From: an uncultured Actinomycetes bacterium
GTDB lineage: Bacteria; Actinomycetota; Acidimicrobiia; Acidimicrobiales; Microtrichaceae
DNA length: 40,081 nt
Assembly (NCBI GenBank): GCA_903873135.1
Contig: CAIQNH010000104.1
Span: forward strand, 1-40,081
Direction: 5' to 3'
The notes under the pieces were generated by a model, which searched no databases, was not told the DNA's origin, and was given only the letters and a program-made list of their open reading frames with translations. The position numbers and the translations under genes were made by a program. Positions 1 to 8,043 of the stretch are shown here, piece after piece; the first letter of the stretch is position 1, and each line of letters begins with the position of its first letter.

Positions 1-1
1 C

Positions 2-472
2 GACCTCCTCTGGCGATTCCACCTCGACGGATCCGCTCCCGACCTCTCGGGCGCTGAGGCGTACTGGTTGCGCGTCCTGCGGGCCGAGGACCTGATTCCC
101 CTGGCGTTCGTCCCGCTCCGCAGCACCGGACCGACCGGTGCGGTCACCGAGTTCGTCCTGCCGCCCGACCACCGCCCGGGCGACCTGCGGTTCGTGTTCG
201 AGCCCCAGCGGCCCCGAGCCGGTCGGGCCGATCTCGTCCGGCAGGCGTTCAGCCTGGGACGCGCTGCTGCCCGGCTCTCCCGGCTCGACCAGTCCGCTCC
301 CGAAGCTCGCGACGCCTGGCTGAGCTGTGCCGAGGCGTGGAGCGTCGCCGACGATCCGGACCGGGCACTGCTGGCGTCCCGGTTCGCGGCGTGGCCTGCC
401 CGACGTCCGCGTGCCTCGCGGTCGGTCGAGCTGGCCGACCAGGTGGCACACGACATCCTCGACTCGGAGTGA
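2..472 (+). CDS. Unrecognised protein, 3' part only
   Basis: The reading frame is open from the left edge of the window, so the gene begins upstream; a TTG at 68 is inside the frame but there is no reason to take it as the start. About 156 residues are visible. They are rich in Arg, Ala, Asp and Pro, with no membrane segment, signal peptide or cysteine cluster. The end is helical in character (runs such as RAAARLSRLDQ) and closes with AHDILDSE. I do not recognise the family. The gene ends 25 bases before the stop of the convergent DUF4265-like gene. Confidence 0.6.
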   Translation, partial: DLLWRFHLDGSAPDLSGAEAYWLRVLRAEDLIPLAFVPLRSTGPTGAVTEFVLPPDHRPGDLRFVFEPQRPRAGRADLVRQAFSLGRAAARLSRLDQSAPEARDAWLSCAEAWSVADDPDRALLASRFAAWPARRPRASRSVELADQVAHDILDSE

Positions 473-496
473 CCGGACGCCGACTGGTCGGCTGAC

Positions 497-1054
497 TCAC
501 CGACCGAGCACGTCGCCGTGGCTCCGGAGCACCGCCCCGTCGGGGGTGAACCGCTCGAACCACTCGGCGTCGTCCTCGAGCATCCGCTCGAGCCGGTCGG
601 CCGAGGCGTGGTCGGACGCGCTCGATGCGAAGAGACGACCGGCCATGCCCTCGGTGGCGATCCCGACCGCTGACGCCCGTTCGACGAACTCCACGGCGTC
701 GACGTGCCGGTGCAACTCGTAGCTGAACGAGGCCACGTGCACCCGTTCGACCACCTCCACCAACTCCAGTTCGCCGGGTGTCACCTCGGCGGCGACGACG
801 ACGTCGCCGAGCCCGACGTGGTGGACGAGGAACGGCACGTTGGCCACCCGGTACCGCTCGTCCCCGAGCGGTACCGCCCAGACGCACTCGCTCGGTACCT
901 CGGGGTGCGGGAGCGGGATCCGCAGGTGGACGTGGTCCGTCGTGGCGGCACGGTCCGGCTCGGAGGGACGGTCCGTCGTCGGCCCGGACTCCCGGTCGGC
1001 GGTGGTCTCGGACCGGTCGCCGGCGTGGTCGGCTGGTCGGGGAGGTGGGGTCAC
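497..1054 (-). CDS. DUF4265-like domain protein
   Basis: The C-terminal two thirds resembles DUF4265, a small uncharacterised domain: VWAVPLGDERYRVANVPF is followed by VHHVGLGDVVVAAE and a C-terminal part containing ADRLERMLEDDAEWFERF. The first roughly 55 residues are a disordered Thr/Pro/Asp-rich leader. The start is uncertain. I chose the GTG at 1054 because a GGAG lies about 8 bases upstream; an ATG at 1120 is in frame and would add 22 residues. Function is unknown and no partner gene is evident. It diverges from the SDR that starts at 1225. Confidence 0.7.
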   Translation of the reverse strand: MTPPPRPADHAGDRSETTADRESGPTTDRPSEPDRAATTDHVHLRIPLPHPEVPSECVWAVPLGDERYRVANVPFLVHHVGLGDVVVAAEVTPGELELVEVVERVHVASFSYELHRHVDAVEFVERASAVGIATEGMAGRLFASSASDHASADRLERMLEDDAEWFERFTPDGAVLRSHGDVLGR

Positions 1055-1212
1055 GGGTCGCTCCGGGTGTGCGGTGTCGGGGACGTGGTGTCCGAGGCCG
1101 CACTGCGGCGCCGACCCCATGGTGCTGCGACGCCGCTGCGGTGTCAGCGGGGCGGGCGACCCGCCCGATCCGGCGAGGGGGTCTCCGTCATCGGGTCGGG
1201 CAGGCGTGGGGC

Positions 1213-1218
1213 TACGGT
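1213..1218 (+). promoter_or_regulatory. Leaderless -10 element of the SDR gene
   Basis: TACGGT ends 6 bases before the GTG at 1225, and no Shine-Dalgarno sequence precedes that codon. This is the geometry expected when transcription starts at the start codon. Confidence 0.55.
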
Positions 1219-1224
1219 GCGCTC

Positions 1225-2010
1225 GTGGACACTCCTCCGATCGATCTCCGAACCTCCCGGATCATGCTCACCGGTGCGAGTGGCGGTCTGGGTGCCGCCA
1301 TCGCGCGGGAGCTCTCACGTCGTGGTGCCGAGCTGGTGCTCACCGCTCGTCGCCGGGAACTCCTCGTCGAGCTGGCCGGCCGCACCGGTGGCGAGGTGAT
1401 GGTCGCCGACCTGGCCGACCGGCTCGACGTCGACCGGCTGACCGAGGAGTCGCTCGGCTGTGACGTGCTGGTCCTCAACGCCGGGATCGGCAACGACGGT
1501 CCCCTGGAAGAGGTCTCGGCGGACTCGGTGGACCTGGTCCTCGACGTGAACCTGCGCGCGCCCGTCCAGATGGCCATCGCCTTCGCCCAGCACCACCTGG
1601 CCCAGGGGACCCGTGCGGCGATCGTCACGGTCGGTTCGGTGGCGGGCATCGTGGCCACCCCCAACACCCGGCTCTACAACGCCACCAAGTTCGGGCTGCG
1701 GGGGTTCACCCTGTCGCTCCATCAGGACCTGCTCGGCACCTCGGTGTCGGCGTCGTTGGTGGCACCCGGCTTCATCCGTGACGCAGGGATGTTCGCCGAC
1801 AACGACATCGAGCTCCCGCCGGGTGTGCGGACCAAGAGTCCCCAGGACGTCGCCGACGCCGTGGTCCGTGCGATCCAGGACGCCCCGCCCGAGGTCTTCG
1901 CCGCCCCGCCGGAGCTCCGGGCGGTCGCCAAGATCTCGGCACTGGTCCCCGGGATCTCCGCCCGCCTGCAGCGCAGCCTCGGTGTGGCCGACCGGACGGC
2001 CGAGCGCTGA
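1225..2010 (+). CDS. Short-chain dehydrogenase/reductase (SDR)
   Basis: Classical SDR of 261 residues. The N-terminal Rossmann signature is TGASGGLGAA at about residues 15-24, the structural NAG motif is NAGIGNDG, and the catalytic Ser-Tyr-Lys set is VGSVAG followed by YNATK. ARRREL after the second strand suggests NADP(H) preference. The substrate cannot be told; acyl or lipid alcohols are usual for this type. The GTG at 1225 was chosen because a TACGGT -10 element sits 6 bases upstream; the open frame continues upstream of it but that part is Arg-rich read-through. A strong hairpin overlaps its stop codon. Confidence 0.85.
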   Translation: MDTPPIDLRTSRIMLTGASGGLGAAIARELSRRGAELVLTARRRELLVELAGRTGGEVMVADLADRLDVDRLTEESLGCDVLVLNAGIGNDGPLEEVSADSVDLVLDVNLRAPVQMAIAFAQHHLAQGTRAAIVTVGSVAGIVATPNTRLYNATKFGLRGFTLSLHQDLLGTSVSASLVAPGFIRDAGMFADNDIELPPGVRTKSPQDVADAVVRAIQDAPPEVFAAPPELRAVAKISALVPGISARLQRSLGVADRTAER

Positions 2011-2029
2011 TCCGACGCATCGTCGGATC
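2009..2029 (+). terminator. Perfect 9-bp hairpin at the SDR stop codon
   Basis: GATCCGACG and its exact reverse complement are separated by the loop CAT. The stem starts inside the TGA of the SDR gene. There is no T-tract, so this may be an intrinsic terminator of the high-GC type, an mRNA 3'-end stabiliser, or a transcription-factor site for the gene that starts at 2051. Confidence 0.45.
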
Positions 2030-2050
2030 GTCTGCGCGAGGATTCGAGAC

Positions 2051-2632
2051 GTGAACGACATGACGCAGAGCATCACCAACAGCATCATGGTCTCGATCGT
2101 GGTGACCTTCGTGGTCGTCGGGGTCATCACCGTCGGACTCATCTGGTTCATCCGGAGGTCCATGTTCGGCCAGTCCCGTGCCAAGCAGGATCAGATCGCC
2201 CGGCTCCAGGCCACGGGACACAAGGCTCGTGCCATGATCCTGTCGGTCCAGCCGACCGGGACGATCGTGAACCACATCTACCTGCGCAGCGTCGTCCGGT
2301 TCCGCCTCGATCCGATCGACGGGGCACCGTCGTTCGAGACGGAGAAGACGATCATGCTGGCCCAGACCAACATGCCCCGGGTCGGCGACGTGTGGCCGGC
2401 GTGGTTCGATCCGGCCAACCCGTCCGAGAGCGCGGTGGCGCAGGTGAACTCGCTGACCTCCGATCAGATCCCGCTGTACCGTGAGTTCGGGATCCCGCAC
2501 CCGCTCGACAACGCCACAGCGGCACCTCCCCCGGCGGCACCTCCCCCGGCTGCACCTCCCCCGGCTGCACCTCCCCCGGCCGCAGCGCCACCGCCGGACA
2601 CCCCGCCGTCGGCACCACCATCCGCCGGCTGA
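2051..2632 (+). CDS. Small membrane protein with Pro/Ala repeat tail
   Basis: 193 residues. One transmembrane segment lies near the N-terminus (SIVVTFVVVGVITVGLIWFI, about residues 15-34), followed by RRSMFGQ. A soluble beta-rich domain follows, with the pattern ARAMILSVQPTGTIVN and later WPAWFDPANPSESAV, similar to uncharacterised DUF3592-like modules of actinobacteria. The C-terminus is a PPPAA tail encoded by four 15-bp repeats. A GAGGA lies 8 bases before the GTG at 2051; the ATG at 2060 is too far from it. Orientation and function are unknown. Confidence 0.75.
   Translation: MNDMTQSITNSIMVSIVVTFVVVGVITVGLIWFIRRSMFGQSRAKQDQIARLQATGHKARAMILSVQPTGTIVNHIYLRSVVRFRLDPIDGAPSFETEKTIMLAQTNMPRVGDVWPAWFDPANPSESAVAQVNSLTSDQIPLYREFGIPHPLDNATAAPPPAAPPPAAPPPAAPPPAAAPPPDTPPSAPPSAG
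2521..2580 (+). repeat. Four tandem 15-bp repeats coding for PPPAA
   Basis: The unit is GCACCTCCCCCGGC preceded by G in the first two copies and T in the last two; otherwise the copies are identical. The period of 15 keeps the frame, so copy number can change only the length of the Pro/Ala tail. Confidence 0.9.
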
Positions 2633-2682
2633 TCCGAGCACCGGGGCGTCGTCGGCCTCGGGACCCGGTCGGGCCGCCGGGG

Positions 2683-2688
2683 TACGGT
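2683..2688 (+). promoter_or_regulatory. Leaderless -10 element of queC
   Basis: TACGGT ends 7 bases before the GTG at 2696. The upstream in-frame GTG at 2687 overlaps this element and is therefore an unlikely start. Confidence 0.55.
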
Positions 2689-2695
2689 GCCAGCC

Positions 2696-3427
2696 GTGGG
2701 TGACCCTGCCGTCGTGCTCGTCTCCGGTGGTCTGGACTCGGCGACGGCGCTCGCCGTAGCTGCGGCCGAGGGCTGGGATCTGTACGCGCTGAGCTTCCGC
2801 TACGGCCAGCGTCACGTCGTCGAGTTGACTGCGGCCCGAGCGGTGGTGGCGGCGCAGTCCGAGCGCAGCGGGGTCGAGATCCGCCACGAGGTGCTCGACG
2901 TGGACCTGGCCCGACTGGGTGGGTCCTCGCTGACGGGTGACGGCGAGATCCCGCACCACTCCTCGGTGTCCGAGGTGCTCGACAGCGCGGCCTCGGCGAT
3001 CCCGTCGACCTACGTGCCGGCGCGCAACACGGTGTTCCTCAGCCACGCGCTGGCGTGGGCGGAGGTGCTGGGCGCGACCCGGTTGGTGATCGGGGTCAAC
3101 GCGGTGGACTACTCGGGTTACCCCGACTGTCGGCCCGAGTACCTCGAGGCGTTCGAGCAGATGGCCAACCTGGCCACCAGGGCCTCGGTCGAGGGTGGGC
3201 GACGCCTGGAGGTGCACGCACCGTTGGTGCGACTCACCAAGGCCGAGATCGTCCGACTCGGCACCAGCCTGGGGGTGGACTACGCAACGACGGTGAGCTG
3301 CTACGACCCGGACCCGTCGGGTGCGGCCTGCGGACAGTGCGACTCCTGTCTCCTCCGGGCCGAGGGGTTCCGCGCCGCCGGACTCCCGGATCCGACCCGG
3401 TACGCCACGCCGGGACCGGCGACGTGA
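2696..3427 (+). CDS. queC: 7-cyano-7-deazaguanine (preQ0) synthase
   Basis: QueC converts 7-carboxy-7-deazaguanine to preQ0 with ATP and ammonia. The PP-loop [10 protein letters not shown] is at residues 10-19, and the zinc-binding cysteines are near the C-terminus in SCYDPD...[10 protein letters not shown]. The internal motifs [13 protein letters not shown] and [16 protein letters not shown] are characteristic of the family. The length of 243 residues is normal. The start at GTG 2696 is preferred over 2687 because of the TACGGT element. Its stop overlaps the queE start (GTGA), so the two genes are translationally coupled. Confidence 0.95.
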   Translation: MGDPAVVLVSGGLDSATALAVAAAEGWDLYALSFRYGQRHVVELTAARAVVAAQSERSGVEIRHEVLDVDLARLGGSSLTGDGEIPHHSSVSEVLDSAASAIPSTYVPARNTVFLSHALAWAEVLGATRLVIGVNAVDYSGYPDCRPEYLEAFEQMANLATRASVEGGRRLEVHAPLVRLTKAEIVRLGTSLGVDYATTVSCYDPDPSGAACGQCDSCLLRAEGFRAAGLPDPTRYATPGPAT

Positions 3428-4071
3428 GCTACCGGGTCAAGGAGCTCTTCGCCACGCTGCAGGGCGAGGGCGCCCAGGCCGGTCGCGCCGCAGTGTTCTG
3501 CCGGTTCTCCGGGTGCAACCTGTGGTCTGGCCGGGAGGAGCACCGGGCCACCGCGGTGTGCCGGTTCTGCGACACGGACTTCGTCGGCACCGACGGTCCG
3601 GGTGGGGGAGTGTTCGCCACGGCCGTGGAGCTCGCGTCGTCCGTCGCCCGGTGCTGGGATGCTGCGTTCGGCACCGGTGGCCGACCGCTGGTGGTGTGCA
3701 CGGGTGGTGAGCCGCTCCTGCAGCTCGACGTGGTCCTGGTCGAGGCCCTGCACGACGCCGGACTCGCCATCGCTGTCGAGACCAACGGGACCCTGCCGGT
3801 CCCGGAGGGAGTCGACTGGGTGTGCCTGAGCCCCAAGGCCGGCACGGAGGTGGTCGTCGAGCGGGCCGACGAGGTGAAGGTGGTGGTACCGCAGGCGGTC
3901 GACCCCTCCACCTGGGACCACGTCGAGGCGACCCACCGATTCGTCCAACCCATGGCCGACCCCGACCCGGAGGTGACGGCCGCCAACACCTCGTGGGCCC
4001 TCAGCCACTGTCGGGCGCACCCCCGGTGGCGCCTCAGCGTCCAGACCCACAAGTATCTGGGGATCCCCTGA
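3424..4071 (+). CDS. queE: 7-carboxy-7-deazaguanine synthase, radical SAM
   Basis: QueE rearranges 6-carboxy-tetrahydropterin to 7-carboxy-7-deazaguanine. The N-terminus ([16 protein letters not shown]) and the SAM-binding CTGGEP motif fit the family. The iron-sulfur loop is not the usual CX3CX2C: from FSGCNLW to VCRFC the spacing is CX14CX2C, the variant loop described for the Burkholderia multivorans enzyme. ETNGT and LSPKAG follow as expected. 215 residues. The GTG start overlaps the queC stop. Queuosine, archaeosine-like DNA modification or a secondary metabolite could all use the product; with no other pathway genes here the end product is open. Confidence 0.94.
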   Translation: MSYRVKELFATLQGEGAQAGRAAVFCRFSGCNLWSGREEHRATAVCRFCDTDFVGTDGPGGGVFATAVELASSVARCWDAAFGTGGRPLVVCTGGEPLLQLDVVLVEALHDAGLAIAVETNGTLPVPEGVDWVCLSPKAGTEVVVERADEVKVVVPQAVDPSTWDHVEATHRFVQPMADPDPEVTAANTSWALSHCRAHPRWRLSVQTHKYLGIP

Positions 4072-4129
4072 CCGGACCGGTCGGGCGCCCGCAGGGTGAC
4101 GGGACGGACACGGCTGAGGAGCGCGACGG

Positions 4130-4510
4130 TTGGAGATCTTCAAGGAGTTCCGGATCGAGGCGGCGCACCACCTGCCCAACGTGCCCGAGGACCACAAGTG
4201 CCGCCGACTCCACGGGCACTCGTTCAGGATCTCCGTCCACGTGGAGGGACCGGTGGGCGCGAGCACCGGGTGGGTGCGCGACTTCGCCGAGATCAGCGCG
4301 GCCGTCGAGCCGCTGGTGGAGCAACTCGACCACCGCTACCTGAACGAGGTGCCCGGGCTGGAGAACCCGACGAGCGAGCACCTGGCGGAGTGGGTCTGGG
4401 ACCGACTCCTGCCGGCGCTGCCGGAGCTCAGCCGGGTGGTGGTGCACGAGACGTGCACCAGTGGGTGCGAGTACCGCGGGTCCACCCGCCCGCGGTACTC
4501 GCAGGACTGA
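4130..4510 (+). CDS. queD: 6-carboxy-5,6,7,8-tetrahydropterin synthase
   Basis: QueD makes 6-carboxy-tetrahydropterin from dihydroneopterin triphosphate, the step before QueE. The zinc histidines are in EAAHHLP and HGHSF, the catalytic Cys is just before (HKCRRLHGH), and DFAEI...LDHRYLNE...PTSEHLAEW is the family's second half. 126 residues, normal for QueD. It starts with TTG at 4130, supported by GAGGAG 8 bases upstream. It follows queE by 58 bases on the same strand, so it probably belongs to the same operon. No folE or queF lies in the window. Confidence 0.94.
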   Translation: MEIFKEFRIEAAHHLPNVPEDHKCRRLHGHSFRISVHVEGPVGASTGWVRDFAEISAAVEPLVEQLDHRYLNEVPGLENPTSEHLAEWVWDRLLPALPELSRVVVHETCTSGCEYRGSTRPRYSQD

Positions 4511-4526
4511 CGCCGGGGCCCTCGGG

Positions 4527-5489
4527 TCAGGCCGCCAGCGCGAAGGCGCTCGCGTGGACGATGGCGCCCTCCCAGGTGAGCGCCTGGCCGGAGACCCGGT
4601 CGGACCGGAGGTGGTGCTCGGTGCCCAGGCCCACGCCCTCGGCGGTCACCTGACGGGACTTGCGAATCCGCTGGAGGAAGCGCATGGCCCGGTCGAGCGA
4701 CGGGGAGCCCTCGGGCTCGGCCACCGCGTCGATCAGGTGACTGCGGACGATCGCCGTCCAGTGCTCCCGGAGCAGCTCCGGAGTGCTGAAGAGCTCGAGC
4801 GCCACCGGACGTCGGCCGTGGAGGACCACGACGCCGACCTGCCCGGGGAGCGGGCCCCGGCGCGTCAGACTCCGCAGCGCCCGGCTCAGGCCCTGGTCGG
4901 TCTCGAAGAGCAGGTCGGCGTCGGCGGCGTTCGACGTGGACGAAGACACCTTGCGCTCGTGGAGCACCTCGCTCACCCCGGCCCAGATGGCGTGCTGGTC
5001 GCTCATCGGGTGGCCGTGGGACTCCACGTTCGCCGCGACGCTCCACTGCTTGGCCCGGCGGACCCGGGTCGGCGCGTACGAGTCGCCCTTGGCGAACGAA
5101 CGCCCGCCGCCCCAGCGGCCGGCCTCGATGCAGGAGACCGGGACCTCGACCGTCTGGCCGGCCGGGATCAGGATCGTCGTGTTGACGACCCGCTGCTGGA
5201 GTCCGCCGCGGATGGTCTCGCCCTCCACGAGCAGGGCCGGGGACTCACCGGAGTTGGTCACGGTCACCGTGGGGACCCGCTGCTGCTCCACCTCCTGGAT
5301 CACCAGCTGTGCGTTGTCGCCGGTCTGGACGGTCGTGGAGGACCCGCCCCCGGACCGCCCGGGCAGGTAGATGGGGATGAACGTCAACCCGCCCCGGGTG
5401 ATGCCTCGGCCCAGAGCGGCGTGCACCAGGAGGTCGAACGGGTCCGACGGGCCCTCGGTGGTCGTGGTGGTGGATGGGGTGCTGGTCAT
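4527..5489 (-). CDS. ARPP-1 family domain protein
   Basis: 320 residues. The central part matches the ARPP-1 domain: ALLVEGETIRGGLQQRVVNTT, then ILIPAGQTVEVPVSCIEAGRW, then an RRAKQWSV helix. ARPP-1 is an uncharacterised domain found with ADP-ribosylglycohydrolases and phosphatases, from which it was named. There is no signal peptide. The first 14 residues are a Thr/Ser-rich stretch. The ATG at 5489 follows a GAGGAG at the right distance. The gene stands alone and converges with queD. A role cannot be assigned. Confidence 0.75.
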   Translation of the reverse strand: MTSTPSTTTTTEGPSDPFDLLVHAALGRGITRGGLTFIPIYLPGRSGGGSSTTVQTGDNAQLVIQEVEQQRVPTVTVTNSGESPALLVEGETIRGGLQQRVVNTTILIPAGQTVEVPVSCIEAGRWGGGRSFAKGDSYAPTRVRRAKQWSVAANVESHGHPMSDQHAIWAGVSEVLHERKVSSSTSNAADADLLFETDQGLSRALRSLTRRGPLPGQVGVVVLHGRRPVALELFSTPELLREHWTAIVRSHLIDAVAEPEGSPSLDRAMRFLQRIRKSRQVTAEGVGLGTEHHLRSDRVSGQALTWEGAIVHASAFALAA

Positions 5490-5674
5490 GGTCGGCTCCT
5501 CGGTCGACGTGGGGACGGCTGTTCGCCGCCCACACGAGGAGCGTGGACCCGACATGTGACAGCGTCGGTCGAGCGGGTGGTGGGGCCGGTCCGCACGGGC
5601 TCTCCGGCCGGGTCCGGACAGGAGCGGCGCAGCTGCCGGGGAACGGTCGACGGTGCGGCAGCACCCCGGACGCG

Positions 5675-5705
5675 GGACGACCCGGGCCCGAGGCCCGGGT
5701 CGTCC
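5675..5705 (-). terminator. 14-bp perfect hairpin, terminator of the lipoprotein gene
   Basis: GGACGACCCGGGCC pairs without mismatch with its reverse complement across the 3-base loop CGA. It lies 39 bases after the stop of the minus-strand lipoprotein gene and 186 bases before the ARPP-1 start. There is no U-tract, as is common in high-GC actinobacteria. The rest of 5490-5743 shows only GC-rich leader sequence. Confidence 0.65.
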
Positions 5706-5743
5706 GTTCGACCGATGCGGTCCGGCCCGGAGGCCGGCCCCGG

Positions 5744-6622
5744 TCAGGCCTGACCGGCGGTGAAGGAGTAGGTGTGCCGCCCGTCGGCGCCCGAGAACTG
5801 CTGGGTGAAGTTCTTCGGGCCGGTCATCGTGAAGATGCCGCCGCCCTGGACGTCCGGCGGGACGTCGACCACCGGGATGGCGATGTTCGGGATGGTCACG
5901 CTCCCGAGGAGGGAGTTGATGGTGTTCCCGAGCGTGCCACCGGCACCGATGCCCACGTACACCGCACCACCGAGCACGTCGTCGCACAGGCCGAGGCACG
6001 GGATGTTGGAGACGATGACGTTGAACAGGGCGCCGATGTTGTTGAAGAGGGCGTCGAGCACCAGGTCGATGATCGCCTGCTCGCTGCTCGGCAGGGTGGC
6101 CGAGGCGAGGAGGCTGTTCAGCACCGACTTGAAGGTGTTGGCCAGCCCGTTGGCGCCGGTGGACAGCGAGTTGATCGTGTCCTCCTCGGCGGCCCAGGTG
6201 TACGTGCCGAACACGGTGAGCTTGTTGCTCGGGTTGAACACGTCGAGGATGTCGAGCGGACGGATGCCGCTGAACGTGACCGGCGCCTGCTGGCCACCGG
6301 ACAGGGCGTTGGTCTCACCCTCGCTCAGGCCGTTGACCTTGTCGCCGGTCACGACCCAGGCGTCGGCCGAGTTGGCCTGCCCGATGGTCACCTTGAACGC
6401 GATGTGGATGAGGTAGGCCTCGTCGTCGCAGTTCGGGATGGCGATGCAGGCGTTGAAGATCGGGTCCCGGAGCTCGTCCTGGGAGTCGTTGGAGGTGATG
6501 CTGGTGGCCTTGAGCGACCAGTTCTTGGTGGGTGCCGGGGGCGGCGGCGCACAGGCCGCAGCGACCAGACCGATGGCGGCCACCAGGCCGACGATCGCAA
6601 CCTTCACGGAACGTGACTTCAT
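5744..6622 (-). CDS. Secreted lipoprotein of unknown function
   Basis: 292 residues. A lipoprotein signal peptide is clear: basic start MKSRSVK, hydrophobic core VAIVGLVAAIGLVAAA, and lipobox AAAC at about residue 24, followed by APPPPAP. The mature part is neutral and beta-rich, with one cysteine pair in FNACIAIPNCDDE and a second in IPCLGLCDD, both likely disulfides. The C-terminus GRHTYSFTAGQA resembles the last strand of an immunoglobulin-like or beta-sandwich domain. No catalytic motif was seen. The ATG at 6622 is preceded by GAGGGAG. Confidence 0.8.
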   Translation of the reverse strand: MKSRSVKVAIVGLVAAIGLVAAACAPPPPAPTKNWSLKATSITSNDSQDELRDPIFNACIAIPNCDDEAYLIHIAFKVTIGQANSADAWVVTGDKVNGLSEGETNALSGGQQAPVTFSGIRPLDILDVFNPSNKLTVFGTYTWAAEEDTINSLSTGANGLANTFKSVLNSLLASATLPSSEQAIIDLVLDALFNNIGALFNVIVSNIPCLGLCDDVLGGAVYVGIGAGGTLGNTINSLLGSVTIPNIAIPVVDVPPDVQGGGIFTMTGPKNFTQQFSGADGRHTYSFTAGQA

Positions 6623-6703
6623 GGGACTCCCTCGTTCGCCCTGTCGACCTGAGGTGTTGGTCGAACCCTCGTGTACCGCCGGAGACTCCAGCCGCACCTG
6701 CTC

Positions 6704-6732
6704 ACTGTAAGGAAGGTCACACGCCACGTCCA
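6704..6732 (-). promoter_or_regulatory. Promoter of the lipoprotein gene
   Basis: On the minus strand TGGACG (6727-6732) and TACAGT (6704-6709) are 17 bases apart, a good match to -35/-10 spacing. Transcription would start about 75 bases before the ATG at 6622. The rest of 6623-6786 shows nothing else clear. Confidence 0.45.
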
Positions 6733-6786
6733 GAACATCCGAACGCGATGCAGGTGGTCGACTGGCGGCGACCACCGTGGGGCCAC

Positions 6787-7944
6787 TCAGCGCATCGTGG
6801 CGAACGCGCTCCGTAGCTCTGCGACGAAGAGTTCGGGCTGCTCGAAGGCGGCGAAGTGTCCTCCCCGATCGAGCTCGCCGAAGTGGCGCAGATCGCTGAA
6901 GCGCTGTTCCGCCCACCGCCGTGAGGTGCGGAAGATCTCCTTCGGGAAGATCGAGCAGCCGACCGGCACCGAGATCGGCGAGAAGTCCGGTTGCTTGAAC
7001 GACTCCCAGTAGAGGCGCGCCGAGGACGCCGCCGTCCGGGTCGTCCAGTAGACCATCACGTTGTCGAGCAGCCGGTCGGCGTCGACCGCCCTGCGGGGGT
7101 CGCCGTCGCAGTCGGTCCAGGCCCAGAACTTCTCGACGATCCACGCCAGCTGGCCGACGGGCGAGTCGGTCAGTCCGTAGCCGACGGTCTGCGGTCGCGT
7201 CGACTGCTGGGTGGAGTACCCGCTGTCCCACTGCTGGTAGTGGTCGAACGCCGCGAGCGCGGTGAGCTCCCCCTCGGTCAGGTCGTCCATCGTGGCCGGG
7301 TCCGGCAGGACGAGCGGCATGTTGAGGTGGATGCCGGCGAGGTGCTCCGGGTGGTTCGACCCGAGAGCGGCCGTGACCATCGACCCCCAGTCGCCCCCCT
7401 GGGCGCCGAACCGGTCGTACCCCAGGCCCAGCATGAGCTGCTCCCAGGCGGCCGCGATCCGGGGGACGTTCCAACCGGGCGAGCTCGGCCGGTCGCTCCA
7501 CCCGAACCCGGGCAGCGACGGCACGACGAGGTGGAACGCGTCCTCCGCCCGGCCTCCGTGAGCCTCCGGGTCGGTGAGTGGGCCGATGACGTCGAGGAAC
7601 TCCACGACCGATCCCGGCCACCCGTGGGTGAGGATCAGCGGGAGCGCGTCCGGGTGGGGGGACCTGACGTGCAGGAAGTGGATCCCGAGTCCGTCGACCT
7701 GGGCGCGGAACTGTGGGTGGGCGTTGAGGCGCGCCTCGACGATCCGCCAGTCGTAGTCCGTCCGCCAGTGCTCGGCGAGCTCCCGGGTCACCTCCAGCGG
7801 CATGCCCTGGGACCACGGCTCGGCCGTCCCCGACACGGTCTCGGCCTCGGGCCAGCGCGTCCGGGCGAGTCGGCTGCGGAGGTCGTCGAGGTCGGCGTCG
7901 CTGACCTCGACGATGAACGGGGTGGGCTCGATGCGGTCGGTCAC
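6787..7944 (-). CDS. Epoxide hydrolase (EHN-type alpha/beta hydrolase)
   Basis: 385 residues with the N-terminal epoxide hydrolase (EHN) lid region (FIVEVSDADLDDLRSRLARTRWP) followed by an alpha/beta hydrolase core. The oxyanion motif is HGWPGSVVEF, the nucleophile is Asp in QGGDWGS, and the catalytic His is in GGHFAAFEQP near the C-terminus. The family opens epoxides to diols; the natural substrate here is unknown, with lipid or xenobiotic epoxides both plausible. The GTG at 7944 is chosen because a TAGCCT element ends 7 bases upstream; the open frame upstream of it is read-through. Confidence 0.92.
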   Translation of the reverse strand: MTDRIEPTPFIVEVSDADLDDLRSRLARTRWPEAETVSGTAEPWSQGMPLEVTRELAEHWRTDYDWRIVEARLNAHPQFRAQVDGLGIHFLHVRSPHPDALPLILTHGWPGSVVEFLDVIGPLTDPEAHGGRAEDAFHLVVPSLPGFGWSDRPSSPGWNVPRIAAAWEQLMLGLGYDRFGAQGGDWGSMVTAALGSNHPEHLAGIHLNMPLVLPDPATMDDLTEGELTALAAFDHYQQWDSGYSTQQSTRPQTVGYGLTDSPVGQLAWIVEKFWAWTDCDGDPRRAVDADRLLDNVMVYWTTRTAASSARLYWESFKQPDFSPISVPVGCSIFPKEIFRTSRRWAEQRFSDLRHFGELDRGGHFAAFEQPELFVAELRSAFATMR

Positions 7945-7951
7945 GGCCGGG

Positions 7952-7957
7952 AGGCTA
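7952..7957 (-). promoter_or_regulatory. Leaderless -10 element of the epoxide hydrolase gene
   Basis: TAGCCT on the minus strand ends 7 bases before the GTG at 7944. No Shine-Dalgarno sequence is present. Confidence 0.5.
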
Positions 7958-8043
7958 GACGGCGTCCCCCGCCGCGTTCCGACCGGGGAGCCCGCGTCGG
8001 CCCGGTCGGCCTCGGTGTCGCCGGTGTCTGGGATCATGGTCCC

